Of a stretch of 64,000 nucleotides of DNA, positions 35,352 to 45,100 are shown in pieces. Both the position numbers and the translations under genes were made by a program. Below the pieces are notes generated by a model, which searched no databases, had not been told where the DNA came from, and saw only the letters and a list, made by a program, of their open reading frames with translations. Within the stretch, counting starts at the first letter, position 1; each line of letters begins with the position of its first letter. This DNA comes from Geothrix sp. SG200. GTDB lineage: Bacteria > Acidobacteriota > Holophagae > Holophagales > Holophagaceae. The stretch is taken from NCBI RefSeq assembly GCF_022808935.1, contig NZ_JAKZFR010000003.1:124001-188000 (forward strand). Direction: 5' to 3'.

Positions 35352-35831
35352 ATGAAGGCCGTCATCGCCCTCGGCTCGAACCTCGGCGACCGCAGGGCGC
35401 ACCTTACGGCCGGGCTGGCGGCCCTGCGGACGCTGGGGGTGGTGCTGCCTTCGCCGCTGGTGATGGAGACGCCAGACGAGTCGGGCCGGGGGCCCGCCTA
35501 CCTCAACACCGTGGCCATCCTGGTGACGGAGGAGGCTGATCCTCGTCACCTGCTGGAGGCCCTGCTGCGCCTGGAGCTGGCCAACGGCCGGGACCGCAGC
35601 GCCGGAAAGAACGCACCCCGCACCCTGGACCTGGACCTCATCACCACGGACGGCCCGCCGGGGCGCTGGGCCTGGGAGGCGCCGGAGGACCTGCGGGCCC
35701 TCGGGCCTGAGCTGACCCTGGAGCTGCCCCACCCCCGCGCCTTCAGCCGTCCCTTCGTCCTCGAGCCCTGGCGGGCCCTGTCCGATCCGGGCGCGTGCGG
35801 TGGAGTCATTCCGAAAGAAAAAAAACCTTAA
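35352..35831 (+). CDS. folK: 2-amino-4-hydroxy-6-hydroxymethyldihydropteridine diphosphokinase
   Basis: HPPK transfers pyrophosphate from ATP to 6-hydroxymethyl-dihydropterin in folate synthesis. The 159-aa protein shows VIALGSNLGDRRAHL at the N-terminus, GPAYLNTVAILVTE, and the signature RTLDLDLI. ATG 35352 was chosen since homology starts there. The C-terminal few residues (KEKKP) and the stop are read from the edge of the downstream inverted repeat, which may have replaced the original gene end. It is flanked on both sides by nested inverted repeats. Confidence 0.93.
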   Translation: MKAVIALGSNLGDRRAHLTAGLAALRTLGVVLPSPLVMETPDESGRGPAYLNTVAILVTEEADPRHLLEALLRLELANGRDRSAGKNAPRTLDLDLITTDGPPGRWAWEAPEDLRALGPELTLELPHPRAFSRPFVLEPWRALSDPGACGGVIPKEKKP

Positions 35832-35900
35832 CCGCAGAGGCCGCAGAGATCGCAGAGAGAGGAATGCCTTCTCTGCGCCCTTTGCGGCCTCTGCGGTTAA
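35828..35900. repeat. Nested inverted repeat after folK
   Basis: Perfect 18-bp outer arms (about 35828-35845 and 35883-35900, core ACCGCAGAGGCCGC) enclose an inner 8-bp stem CGCAGAGA/TCTCTGCG (about 35851-35858 and 35870-35877). The left arm contains the folK stop codon, and the right arm ends 10 bp before the convergent S9 peptidase stop. The GCAGAG-type motif recurs at about 38008-38020 (GGGACGCAGAGGACGCGAAG). It can fold as a long hairpin and may also end both transcripts. Confidence 0.75.
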
Positions 35901-35910
35901 CCAGTCTTTT

Positions 35911-37938
35911 CTACTTCGTCCAGCGCTCGCACCAGCCGAGGACGGTCTCGTACCAGAGCTTGCTGTTCTGGGGCTTGAGGACGAAGTGGAACTCGTCGGG
36001 GAAGTAGAGCAGCTCGCTGGGGACGCCGCGAAGCTGGAGGGTGTTGAAGAGCTGGAAGGCCTCGCCCACGGGCACGCGATAGTCCAGCTCGCCGTGGACG
36101 ACGAGCATGGGCTTCTTGAAGCTGGCGGCGGCGCTGCTGGGGCTCTGGGACTGCCAGCGGGCCTTGGTTTCGGCGCTCTCCCAGGGCCAGCCCTTGAACT
36201 CCCAGCGGGGGAACCACAGCTCCTCGCTGCCCACCTGCATGCTCTCGGTGTTGAAGATGCCCGCATGGGTCACGAAGGCGGCGAAGCGGTCGGCCTCGTG
36301 CCCGGCCAGCCAGTTGGTGGCGTAGCCGCCGTAGCTGCCACCGCAGGCCACCACGCGCTTGGGGTCGGCGTTGGGGAACTGCTTGAGGACGGCGTCCAGG
36401 GTGGTCATGAGGTCCTTCATCACCGCGCCGTTCCAGTCGCCGCTGATGGCGTCGCAGTAGGCCTGGCCGAAGCCCGTCGACCCGCGGGGGTTGGGCAGCA
36501 CGGTGATGAAGCCGCGACCGGCCCAGGCCTGCGCGTTCCAGCGGGGGTGCCAGCTGTCGGCCCAGGCGCCCTGGGGCCCGCCGTGGATGACGAAGGCCAC
36601 GGGATAGGACTTCTTCGGATCAAAGCCCACGGGCTTCACGACGAAGGCGTGGGCCTTGGTGGGCTTCCCGTCCACGGGCAGGGTGTCCACCCAGAGGTCC
36701 TCGCCGGGGTTGAGGCTCAGCTCCCTGGCCAGGGCCTCGTTGTGGTGGGAGGCGCGGGCGACAGTCCCCGTCTTCAGGTCCAGGGCGTAGAGGTCCTGGG
36801 GCGTGGCGAGGCTGGTGGAGACCAGCACGGCGTGGTCCTTCGCCGCGGCGGAGCCGCTCGGGGGCAGCGCGAAGCCCTCGACGTGCAGGCCCTTGCTGAG
36901 GCGCTGGAGGCCCTGGTCGTTCCAGCGGAAGAGGTCCGCGTGGCCCTGCTGGTCGCTGACGGCCACCAGGTCCTGGCCCTGCCACTGGAAGTCGCCGAAG
37001 CTCTGGTCGAAGGCCTGGGTGGTGCGCACGACCTTTCCGGCCGTGCGATCGAACACCCACAGCTCGAACTTGTCGGATTCGAAGCCCGGCCGGCGCTGGG
37101 CGCGCCAGGCGAGGGCCTTGCCGTCCGGCGAGTAGCGGGGCGTGGTGTCCATGGCCGGGTTGTCGGAGAGCTTCTTGGCGGGGCCGCCGGAGAGGGCCAC
37201 CTCGTAGATCTCGCCGTTGGTGCTGGTGGCCTTGGTCTGTTCGGGGTGGGTCTCGAAGGCCAGGGCCTTGCTGTCGGGGGCCCAGTCGAAGCCGTCCCCG
37301 GCCGCCACGTCGGCGAAGTTGGGCACGTCCGTGGTGAGGCCCGCGGTGAGATCCCGCGGCGCGGTACTGCCGTCGGCGGGCACCACGAAGAGGTGGCTCA
37401 CCTGCTGGTCGTCCTTCCACTCGTTCCAGTGGCGGTACATGAGGTGGGTGATGACGCGGGCCTTGACCTTGCTCTCCTCCTGGCGCTTCAGGTAGGCCGC
37501 GTTCTCAGCCTCGTTCCCCGAGGGCACGGTGGTGGAGAGGAAGGCGATCCACTTGCCGTCGGGGCTCCACACCTGGCCTTCGGCGCCGCCGCTCAGCTTC
37601 GTGAGCTGGCGCTTCTCATGGGTGCCGAGGTCCACGACCCAGATCTGGCCGCCGGACTGGTAGGCCAGCTTCTTCCCGTCCGGACTGAAACGGGGCCGGG
37701 TCTGGCTGCCGGCGCCCAGGTCCAGGGCCTTCGCCTCGCCGCCGGCGGGCTTGTACCAGACGTGGGTGGTGCTCTTGTTGGCGGCGACGTCCGGGGCGCC
37801 CACCTGGTAGGCCAGGGCTCCCGTGACGGAGAGCTGGGGATCGGTGACACGCTTGACCTTGAACAGGTCGTCCACCTGGAGGGGGCGGGCGGCCAGGAGG
37901 GGCAGGCCTGCGGCGAGGAGGAGGAGCTGGGCCTTCAT
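35911..37938 (-). CDS. S9-family (acylaminoacyl/prolyl oligopeptidase) peptidase
   Basis: This exported serine peptidase (675 aa) has a signal peptide ending near LLAARP, an N-terminal beta-propeller with WD40-like/TolB-type repeats (motifs such as PRFSPDGKKLAY, PRYSPDGKALAW) over residues 30-400, and a C-terminal alpha/beta hydrolase. The catalytic triad is visible: Ser in CGGSYGGYATNW (about residue 535), Asp in HGELDYRVP and His in FPDEFHFV. ATG 37938 follows GGAG and starts the signal peptide. Confidence 0.92.
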   Translation of the reverse strand: MKAQLLLLAAGLPLLAARPLQVDDLFKVKRVTDPQLSVTGALAYQVGAPDVAANKSTTHVWYKPAGGEAKALDLGAGSQTRPRFSPDGKKLAYQSGGQIWVVDLGTHEKRQLTKLSGGAEGQVWSPDGKWIAFLSTTVPSGNEAENAAYLKRQEESKVKARVITHLMYRHWNEWKDDQQVSHLFVVPADGSTAPRDLTAGLTTDVPNFADVAAGDGFDWAPDSKALAFETHPEQTKATSTNGEIYEVALSGGPAKKLSDNPAMDTTPRYSPDGKALAWRAQRRPGFESDKFELWVFDRTAGKVVRTTQAFDQSFGDFQWQGQDLVAVSDQQGHADLFRWNDQGLQRLSKGLHVEGFALPPSGSAAAKDHAVLVSTSLATPQDLYALDLKTGTVARASHHNEALARELSLNPGEDLWVDTLPVDGKPTKAHAFVVKPVGFDPKKSYPVAFVIHGGPQGAWADSWHPRWNAQAWAGRGFITVLPNPRGSTGFGQAYCDAISGDWNGAVMKDLMTTLDAVLKQFPNADPKRVVACGGSYGGYATNWLAGHEADRFAAFVTHAGIFNTESMQVGSEELWFPRWEFKGWPWESAETKARWQSQSPSSAAASFKKPMLVVHGELDYRVPVGEAFQLFNTLQLRGVPSELLYFPDEFHFVLKPQNSKLWYETVLGWCERWTK

Positions 37939-37960
37939 GGGGACTCCGGGATTAGACGTG

Positions 37961-37983
37961 GTGGCCGGGCTTCGCCCGGACAC
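37961..37983. terminator. GC hairpin between the acyl-CoA dehydrogenase and S9 genes
   Basis: GTGGCCGGGC (37961-37970) pairs with GCCCGGACAC (37974-37983) with one mismatch around a TTC loop. It follows the dehydrogenase gene on the minus strand and lies 23 bp before the S9 start. There is no T tract, so termination is uncertain; it could also be an mRNA leader hairpin. Confidence 0.35.
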
Positions 37984-38049
37984 CGCGTGGGGGTGCACGA
38001 GGGGGGACGCAGAGGACGCGAAGCGGCCGGGCGGTCCCCCTTGTTCATG

Positions 38050-39207
38050 TCAGTATTCAGAGAGGAGGTGACGGGCGATGACGGTGCGCTGGATCTCGCT
38101 GGTGCCTTCGCCGATGGTGCAGAGCTTCACGTCCCGGTAGTACTTCTCCACCGGGTAGTCCTTGATGTAGCCGTAGCCGCCGAGGATCTGCACGGCCTGG
38201 TCCGCCACGCGGCAGGCCACTTCCGAGCTGTAGAGCTTGGCCATGCTGGCGGCTTTGGCGTAGGGCAGGCCGGCGTCCTTCAGGCCCGCGGCGCGGTAGA
38301 TGAGCAGGCGGGCCGCCTCGATCTCCATGCCCATGTCCGCCAGCTTGAACTGGATGCCCTGGTGGTCCGCCAGGGGGCGGCCGAAGGTGTGACGGATCTT
38401 GCTGTAGCGCAGGGCCTCCTCGAAGGCGCCCTGGGCCATGCCGAGGCCCAGGGCCCCGATGCTGATGCGGCCGCCGTCGAGGGTCTTCATGGCCTGCTTG
38501 AAGCCCACGCCCTCCTCGCCCAGGAGGTTGGCCTCAGGCACCTTCACATCCTCCAGGATCAGCTCGGAGGTGTCGCTGGCCCGGAGGCCCAGCTTGTTCT
38601 CCTGCTTGCCGGCCCGGAAGCCGTTCATGCCCTTCTCAAGCACGAAGGCGCTGATGCCGTCGGCGCTGCTGCGGCCCGGAAGCGAGGGCCGGGTGCGGGC
38701 CATGACCACGAAGATGTCGCCCACGGTGCCGTGGGTGATGAAGGTCTTGGTGCCGTTCAGGACGTAGTGCGAGCCCTCCTTCTTGGCGGAGGTGCGCAGC
38801 GAGCCCGCGTCGCTGCCCGATCCCGGCTCCGTGAGCCCCCAGGCGCCGATGGCCTTGCCGCTGGCCAGGGGCTTCAGGTAGGCCTGCCTCTGGCGCTCGT
38901 CGCCCATGGCGTAGATGTGGTTGCTGCAGAGGCTGTTGTGGGCGGCCACGGTGATGCCCACGGAGCCGTCCACCCGGGAGAGCTCCTCCACCACCACCGC
39001 GTACTCCTGGTAGCCCATGCCGGCGCCGCCGTACTCCTCGGGGAAGATGACGCCCATCATGCCCATCTCGCCCAGCTGCTTCACCACGCCCATGGGGAAG
39101 GTCTTGGCCTCGTCCCAGGCCATGACGTGCGGGCGGATCTCCTTTTCGGCGAACCGGCGCACTTCCTGGCGCAGGGCCTCAACGTGCTCGGGGAGCGTGA
39201 CATCCAT
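38050..39207 (-). CDS. Acyl-CoA dehydrogenase
   Basis: This FAD flavoenzyme (385 aa) oxidises acyl-CoA to enoyl-CoA. Family signatures are [18 protein letters not shown], the FAD-binding ITHGTVGD and [20 protein letters not shown], and the catalytic Glu in [12 protein letters not shown]. The position of this Glu is that of short-chain, butyryl or glutaryl-type enzymes. Branched-chain or butyryl-CoA would suit the IcmF at 1694, but that is inference. The gene is 12 bp downstream of the processing peptidase on the same strand. Confidence 0.93.
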   Translation of the reverse strand: MDVTLPEHVEALRQEVRRFAEKEIRPHVMAWDEAKTFPMGVVKQLGEMGMMGVIFPEEYGGAGMGYQEYAVVVEELSRVDGSVGITVAAHNSLCSNHIYAMGDERQRQAYLKPLASGKAIGAWGLTEPGSGSDAGSLRTSAKKEGSHYVLNGTKTFITHGTVGDIFVVMARTRPSLPGRSSADGISAFVLEKGMNGFRAGKQENKLGLRASDTSELILEDVKVPEANLLGEEGVGFKQAMKTLDGGRISIGALGLGMAQGAFEEALRYSKIRHTFGRPLADHQGIQFKLADMGMEIEAARLLIYRAAGLKDAGLPYAKAASMAKLYSSEVACRVADQAVQILGGYGYIKDYPVEKYYRDVKLCTIGEGTSEIQRTVIARHLLSEY

Positions 39208-39219
39208 GGGAGCCTCGAT

Positions 39220-40800
39220 TCAGCGGAGGGTGGCTGTGCTGGGGGCGGGGGCGCGGCTCAGGAGCTGCTTCTTGCGTAGCAGAGCCTCGGCCTCCGGCAT
39301 CACTTCCAGGCCCTTGAGGATCACCGGATCCTTCTCGCACTGGAGCTTGAAGCCGGCTTCCACGCCGAAGGCGACGTTCTGCATTTCGATGGAGAGCTGC
39401 TCCCGGATGGCCTCCAGGTGGGTCTCCCAGTCCTTGTCGCTGATGGTGAGCTTCTGTTCCTGGGCCCAGGCACGGAACCGCGCCATCACGGCGTCGTCGG
39501 CGCGCTCGCCGGGCCGGATGCCGAAGCGCTCCTTCTCCTGCACGGCATACCGGAAGAAGGCGGAGTACCGGAAGCGGAGGTTGATCATGAACTCGTCGAG
39601 GCGGACGAGGGGCATGGGGTAGTCGGGATTGATGCCGCCTCCGCCGTAGACCGTGCGGCCCAGGTCGGTCTTGAAAGCCGGGCCCTGGGGCTTGGGGTCC
39701 TTCTCGTCCTCGGGGTTGTAGTAGTCGTCCAGGCCATGGGTGTAGTCCCGCTGGATGCTGCGGCCCGAGGGGGTGTAGTAGCGGGCGGTGGTCAGGGCCA
39801 GACCCCGGGAGCGGTTGATGGGCAGCACGCTCTGGACGAGCCCCTTGCCCCAGCTGGTCTGGCCGACGACGACCCCGCGGTCGTGGTCCTGGACGGCGCC
39901 GGTGACGATCTCGCTGGCGCTGGCCGATCCGCGGTTGATGAGGACCACCAGGGGGAAGGGGTCGAGCTGCGCGCCCTTCCTGGTGCGGGTCTGGTTCTCG
40001 TCCCGGCCGTCCCGGCCCTTCTGGCTCACGATGAGCTGGTCGGGGCCCAGGAGCTGGCGGCAGATCCCGATGGCCGAATCCAGGACGCCACCGCCATTGC
40101 CGCGGAGGTCGAGGATGAGCTGCTTCATGCCCTGCTTCTTCAGGGAGGACACGGCCTTCTCGAACTCGTCCGAGGTGGTCTCGCCGAAGTCCTTGATGAG
40201 GATGAAGCCCGTCGTGGGGTTGAGCATGAAGCTGTAGTAGACGCTGTTGGTGGGGACCTCGGCACGGGGGATGGAGAAGCGCAGCAGGTCGGCGATGCCC
40301 GAGCGCTGCACGGCGATCTCCACCAGGGTGCCCTTCTCGCCGCGCAGCTTCTGGAGGGCGGCGTTGGAGGTCATGCCCTCGGTGCTCGTGCCGTCGATCT
40401 CCTTGATGATGTCGCCGGACCGGACGCCCAGGCGCTCAGCCGGGCCGCCCTTCATGGGGCTGATGATGGCGATGCCCTGGTCGTGCTGCTGGATGATGGC
40501 GCCGATGCCGAAGAAGGAGCCCTTCTGCTCTTCGCGCAGCAGGCGGAACTCGCTCTCGTCCATGTAGTTCGAGTGGGGGTCCAGGGTGTGGAGCATGCCC
40601 TGGATGGTGGCGTGGGTGATCTGGCGGGGGGTGGGCGGCTCGGGGCTCTGCTTCTGCACCAGGTCCATGACCTCGGTGAGGGTGTCCAGGCCCCGCTGGC
40701 GGGCGCTCTCGGCGCCGGACCGGGCCAGCAGGGGGCCCGCCACGGCGACCGTGGCGGCCACCACCATCCACATCCAATTGCGCTTGATGAAACGGGCCAT
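39220..40800 (-). CDS. C-terminal processing peptidase (S41A) with PDZ domain
   Basis: This membrane-anchored or exported protease (526 aa) starts with a signal anchor (residues 8-26). A PDZ domain (about 95-180) is followed by the S41 core with catalytic Ser in NRGSASASEIV (about residue 292) and Lys in TSWGKGLVQS (about 318). LDLRGNGGGVL is the usual S41 loop. The C-terminal 140 residues are a charged extension typical of the CtpA group. It degrades or matures periplasmic proteins after recognising C-terminal tails. Confidence 0.93.
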   Translation of the reverse strand: MARFIKRNWMWMVVAATVAVAGPLLARSGAESARQRGLDTLTEVMDLVQKQSPEPPTPRQITHATIQGMLHTLDPHSNYMDESEFRLLREEQKGSFFGIGAIIQQHDQGIAIISPMKGGPAERLGVRSGDIIKEIDGTSTEGMTSNAALQKLRGEKGTLVEIAVQRSGIADLLRFSIPRAEVPTNSVYYSFMLNPTTGFILIKDFGETTSDEFEKAVSSLKKQGMKQLILDLRGNGGGVLDSAIGICRQLLGPDQLIVSQKGRDGRDENQTRTRKGAQLDPFPLVVLINRGSASASEIVTGAVQDHDRGVVVGQTSWGKGLVQSVLPINRSRGLALTTARYYTPSGRSIQRDYTHGLDDYYNPEDEKDPKPQGPAFKTDLGRTVYGGGGINPDYPMPLVRLDEFMINLRFRYSAFFRYAVQEKERFGIRPGERADDAVMARFRAWAQEQKLTISDKDWETHLEAIREQLSIEMQNVAFGVEAGFKLQCEKDPVILKGLEVMPEAEALLRKKQLLSRAPAPSTATLR

Positions 40801-40865
40801 GAGGCTCCCGGGGAGTGTCCCTCCAGGATACGCCCCGCCCGCAGGGAGGACGAAGCGCGGTTTTA

Positions 40866-41480
40866 TCAGAACCCCTCGAGGATCCGCCGGGCCGTGGGGG
40901 CCATGCGCTCCCGGCTGGCCCGGGCGGCGTGGACGATGCCCTCGAACTGCTGGTAGGCGAGTTCAAGGTCGTCATTGAGGATCAGGTAGTCGTAGGCGGG
41001 ATACAGCTCCAGCTCGTGGCGGGCATGCTCCATGCGGATGCGGATCTGCTCGTCCGAGTCCTTGCCTCGGCTGCGCAGCCGCTGCTCCAGGGAGGCGGCG
41101 GAGGGAGGCAGGATGAAGATCATCCGCGCTTCGGGCATGGCGTGGCGCACGTTCAGGGCGCCGGTGGTCTCGATGTCGAGCAGCACGTCGCGCCCGGTAT
41201 CCAGTACCTCCTCCAGCCAGGCGCGGCCCGTGCCGTACCGGTGGCCGTAGACCTGCACCCACTCCACGAAGCCGCCTTCCGCCACCATGGCATCGAACCG
41301 GGCGTCGTCGATGAAGAAGTAGTCCCGGCCGTCCACCTCGCCGGGCCGGGGCTTCCGGGTGGTGAAGGAGATGGAGAAGATCAGGTCCGGGACGCTCTGC
41401 ACCAGCCGCTGGGTCAGCGTGGACTTGCCCGCGCCCGACGGCGCGGAGACCACGAACACGTTGCCGGGATGCTGGATCAA
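40866..41480 (-). CDS. gmk: Guanylate kinase
   Basis: Gmk converts GMP to GDP with ATP. The 204-aa protein has P-loop SAPSGAGKST, FTTRKPRPGEVDGRDYFFID (GMP-binding), and DIETTGALNVR. A TTG start at 41480 is chosen because GGAGG stands five bases upstream and it leaves the usual short leader before the first strand (VFVVSAPSG); no ATG is available near. It is divergent from the DUF1579 gene. Confidence 0.94.
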   Translation of the reverse strand: MIQHPGNVFVVSAPSGAGKSTLTQRLVQSVPDLIFSISFTTRKPRPGEVDGRDYFFIDDARFDAMVAEGGFVEWVQVYGHRYGTGRAWLEEVLDTGRDVLLDIETTGALNVRHAMPEARMIFILPPSAASLEQRLRSRGKDSDEQIRIRMEHARHELELYPAYDYLILNDDLELAYQQFEGIVHAARASRERMAPTARRILEGF

Positions 41481-41561
41481 GGGCCCCTCCTTCCCCCACT
41501 TTAGCGGAAGCCGGGCTGGCGCCGGGTTCCGGCGGGGGTAGCATGGGCGTCTGGAGGTTCC

Positions 41562-42095
41562 ATGCGCGCCCTGATCCTCTCGCTCGGCTGTGTTCTGGCC
41601 CTGTCCGCCCAGGAAAGCCCCCTTCCCAAGCCCACGGCCCATCACCTGGCCATGAAGGAGCAGGCCGGCACCTGGATCGCCGTGGCGAAGATGTACATGG
41701 ACCCGTCCAAGCCGCCCGTGGTGTCCAAGGGGACGGAGACCAACACGCTCGTGTCGGGCGGCCTGTGGCTGAAGTCGGAGATGCGCGCCGAGATGATGGG
41801 CCAGGCCTTCGAGGGGCACGGCCTCTTCGGCTACGACACCCACCAGAACGCCCACGTGGGCAGCTGGGTGGACAACGGCGGCACCTGGATGGCCGTCAGC
41901 AAGGGCACCTGCACCAAGGACTGCCGGGAGATGACCCTCTACTTCGAGGGCTACGACGAGGCCGGGAAGCCCCTCACCTTCAAGGAGGTCCACACCCAGC
42001 CGGACCACGACCACCGCTTCGCGTCGATGTTCGTGAAGGGCAAGGACGGTGCCTTCGTGAAGCTCATGGAGATGGAGTACACCCGGGCGAAGTAG
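41562..42095 (+). CDS. DUF1579-like exported protein
   Basis: This 177-aa protein has a signal peptide ending near ALSAQ. The mature part resembles DUF1579 proteins, a small beta-rich domain with GTWIAVAKMYMDP, a conserved GLFGYDTHQNAHVGSWVD and KEVHTQPDHDHRFASMF. No enzymatic activity is known for the family. Start ATG 41562 has TGGAGG upstream, and a TAGCAT hexamer at 41539-41544 may be the -10 box. It converges on the receiver/PPDK-like gene with a 21-bp gap. Confidence 0.75.
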   Translation: MRALILSLGCVLALSAQESPLPKPTAHHLAMKEQAGTWIAVAKMYMDPSKPPVVSKGTETNTLVSGGLWLKSEMRAEMMGQAFEGHGLFGYDTHQNAHVGSWVDNGGTWMAVSKGTCTKDCREMTLYFEGYDEAGKPLTFKEVHTQPDHDHRFASMFVKGKDGAFVKLMEMEYTRAK

Positions 42096-42116
42096 GCGCG
42101 ACGCTCCTCGACGTTT

Positions 42117-45100
42117 CTACTGGAACTCCTCCGGCTCCTCGGGCGCGGGTTTCGGCGCGCGCTTGAAGATGGCCGAGGCGCTGCGCCGGCCGTCCATGAC
42201 GATGTGGACGGGCTCGTCCAGCCGCGTGTGCACCAGGCAGCCCGAGCGCCAGACCTCTGGCTGGCGGCGCAGCCAGTCCCAGTCGAGCAGGCTCGTGCCC
42301 CGGGGGTAGGGCACCGTGAAGTAGCCGATGTTCAGGGACGTCACGTTGTGGAAGAAGTGCGAGCCCAGCGAGGCGTCGGCCTGGAAGTTCTCCATGGCGT
42401 ACTCCACGATCACCTGGGCGCAGGAGATCATGGACCACACGATGGGGATGCCCAGGTGGCGGTCGTTGCTGCCCCAGCGCCCGGGGCCCAGCAGGACGTA
42501 CTTCCCGCCCTCGGTGCGGAAGCGGTCGTTGAGTTTCTCGATCTCCGCCGCCAGGGCGGGCGTCTCGAATTTGTCGAAGCCCTCAGGGTCCACCCACACG
42601 ACGTCCCGCAGGCCCTCCACGATGCCGTTCCCCACGCACTTCTCGGAGAAGAGGAAGAGGTCCGCCGGGTCGAGGTCCGCCGGGGACAGGTTCACGTCCC
42701 CCGTCTCCATGAGCTGGTGCTTGATCTGGAGGAGGGTGAAGGTGGGCTTGCCGTTGTGCGGATCGGGGTCGAGGTTCACGGCGAACTCGAGCTCCACGGG
42801 CGTCTCCATGGCCCCGCGGATCAGCTCCAGCAGCCGCTGGAGGATCGGAGCCAGGGGGAACTGGTCGTACTTGAGGATGTTGCGGAAGTTCACGATGCGG
42901 GGCCCCGGGCGGTCGAGGCCGTCCTGGATGCGGTCGTCGTTCCAGTCCCAGACGGAGGCGCAGTGCTGCAGGGCCCCATCCGCCTCCGCCTCCTGGATGT
43001 CGAGGCTGAGCAGGGTGGCGTCCTCCCCGGCGTAGAGGTCCACGGAGGTGCGGCTCATGTCCAGGGCGTAGAAGCGCTTCTGGGTGGTGCGCAGCTGCTC
43101 CTTGGGGGGCAGCATGTCCATCTCGGGATAGGGCGGCGCGAAGCAGTAGGCCTTCTCACCCTCCACCACGTACTTGCCGAGCCCCACGGCGATGCTGGCG
43201 ATGCCGTCCTGAGGCAGCGTGTAGGCCACCGGGTAGTAGTTGAAGGACTGGGCCACGCCGGAGATGTGCGGGTAGAAGCGGCTGCCGAAGCGGCGTCCCG
43301 AGACCTCCTGGATGAGGATGGCCATCTGCTCTTCCTCGATCTTGTAGTCGATGGCCTGGAAGTAGGCGCGGGAGGCCTTCGAATAGACCGAGGCGTAGAC
43401 CAGCTTGATGGCCTCCATGAGCTGGACCTCGCGCACGGCGGGATCGGCGTCGTTGTTGGGCAGGAAGAAGGTGCTGTAGAGGCCCGCGAAGGGATGGGAG
43501 AGGCTGTCCTCCAGCAGGCCCGAGGAACGGACAGCCAGGGGCACCTTGGCGTGCTTGGTGAGGAAGAGCCGCAGCTTGCCGATCAGCTCCGGCGACAGCG
43601 AGCCCATGAGGAAGCGCCGCTTGATCGCGTCGTCGTCGGCGTCGCTCTGGACCATCTGCCTCAGGCCGTTCCGGTGGATGAAGCCGGTGAACTCCTCCGT
43701 GCCGATGATGGCGGAGCGCGGGATCCGGATGTTCGCGCCGGGGATCAGGCTCTCCAGGTCCAGCCGGGAGAGCAGGGAGTGGGTGAAGGCCACGCCCCGC
43801 GCCTTGCCGCCCATGGAGCCAGAGCCCAGGCGGAGGATGTTGGGCTCGTCCCGGGGCGTGGATTCCGTGAGGGGGATCACCTTGCCCAGGGTTCGCATGC
43901 GCTGCACGTAGTCGCCCACGTCGATGAGGAAGGTCCGCATGTCCTCCGGGTCCCGGTAGTCGGAGATGCGGAAGCGGGCCAGGACCTTGGCGACCTGGAC
44001 CTCGCCGCGGGCCATGATCCAGGAGGAGAAGTGGTTGCGCAGGGCGTGGTAGACCAGGGACTCGGCGGGCACGGTGCGCAGCTTTTCCCGCAGGTCCTCC
44101 ATGTCCGTGGCCCGGGCGATCTCCTCGCCGGCCTGGTTCCGGAAGATGAAGTCGCCGAAGCCCAGGCGCTCGTAGAAGAAGCTCGAGAGCTCCGCGCCCA
44201 GGGTGAACGAGTTCTTGTTGAGGAAGCCGCTGCCCAGGGCCGTGGCCCAGGATTCCTTCAGGGGATCCGAGGACTGGAGCAGGGTCGGCAGGTCCGGGAT
44301 CCGCTCCTTCAGGGCCCGTATCAGCTTGATGCCGGCCTCGCGGTCGAGGGTGCCGTCCTTGGGGAACTTGCGGTCCGAGATGACGCAGAGCAGGCAGTCC
44401 TGGAACTGGTCGCAGAAGGCCATGGCCTCCTCGTACGAGGTGGCCAGGATCACCTTGGGGCGGACGCGCATGGACAGCGTGCGCGTCATGCGGTCCATGT
44501 TCTGTTCCTTGGCCAGGCGCGTGGTCTGCTTGAGGATCTCGCTGTAGAGGATGGGCAGGTACCGCGAGTAGTAGCGGATGCTGTCCTCCACCAGGAGGAT
44601 CACGCGGGTGAGGCCCACCTTGGTGTCGTTGAGGACGTTGGCCCGGTCCTCCATGAACTTCACCATGGCCATGAAGATCTCGGGGTTCCCGTTCCACACG
44701 AAGATCTGGTCGTAGTGGCGCAGCAGCTCCTGGCGCCGACGATCCATGACGCCCACTTCCACATTGTCGTTGAGCAGCAGGTAGATGGGGATCCGCGGGG
44801 CGGCCTTCCGCAGGGCGCGTGACAGCTCCACATGGCCGCCCTGGCCCAGGCGGCTCATGACGATGATGATGTCGAAGTGGCGGCTGGCGCAGCGATCCAG
44901 GGCCTCGTCCACGGTGGACACGTTGGTCACCCGGGGCGGGTTGCTCATGTTGAGCTGGTAGTAGCCGTCGAAGAGGATCTCGGTCAGCAGGCCGTCCTGC
45001 TCCAGCGTGAAGGCGTCGAAGGCCGGGGCCACCAGGAGGATCTCCCGGGTGCGCAGAGGCATGAGCTCATGGAAGATCTCCTTGTCCGTCGCGTACTTGT

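Noticed and set aside
35800-39279. Open frame of about 1160 codons across the S9 peptidase and acyl-CoA dehydrogenase genes
   Set aside because: It runs antisense to two well-supported genes and begins inside an inverted repeat; it is a shadow frame.
42204-44822. Long open frame antisense to the receiver/PPDK-like gene
   Set aside because: Same compositional effect; no recognisable domain.
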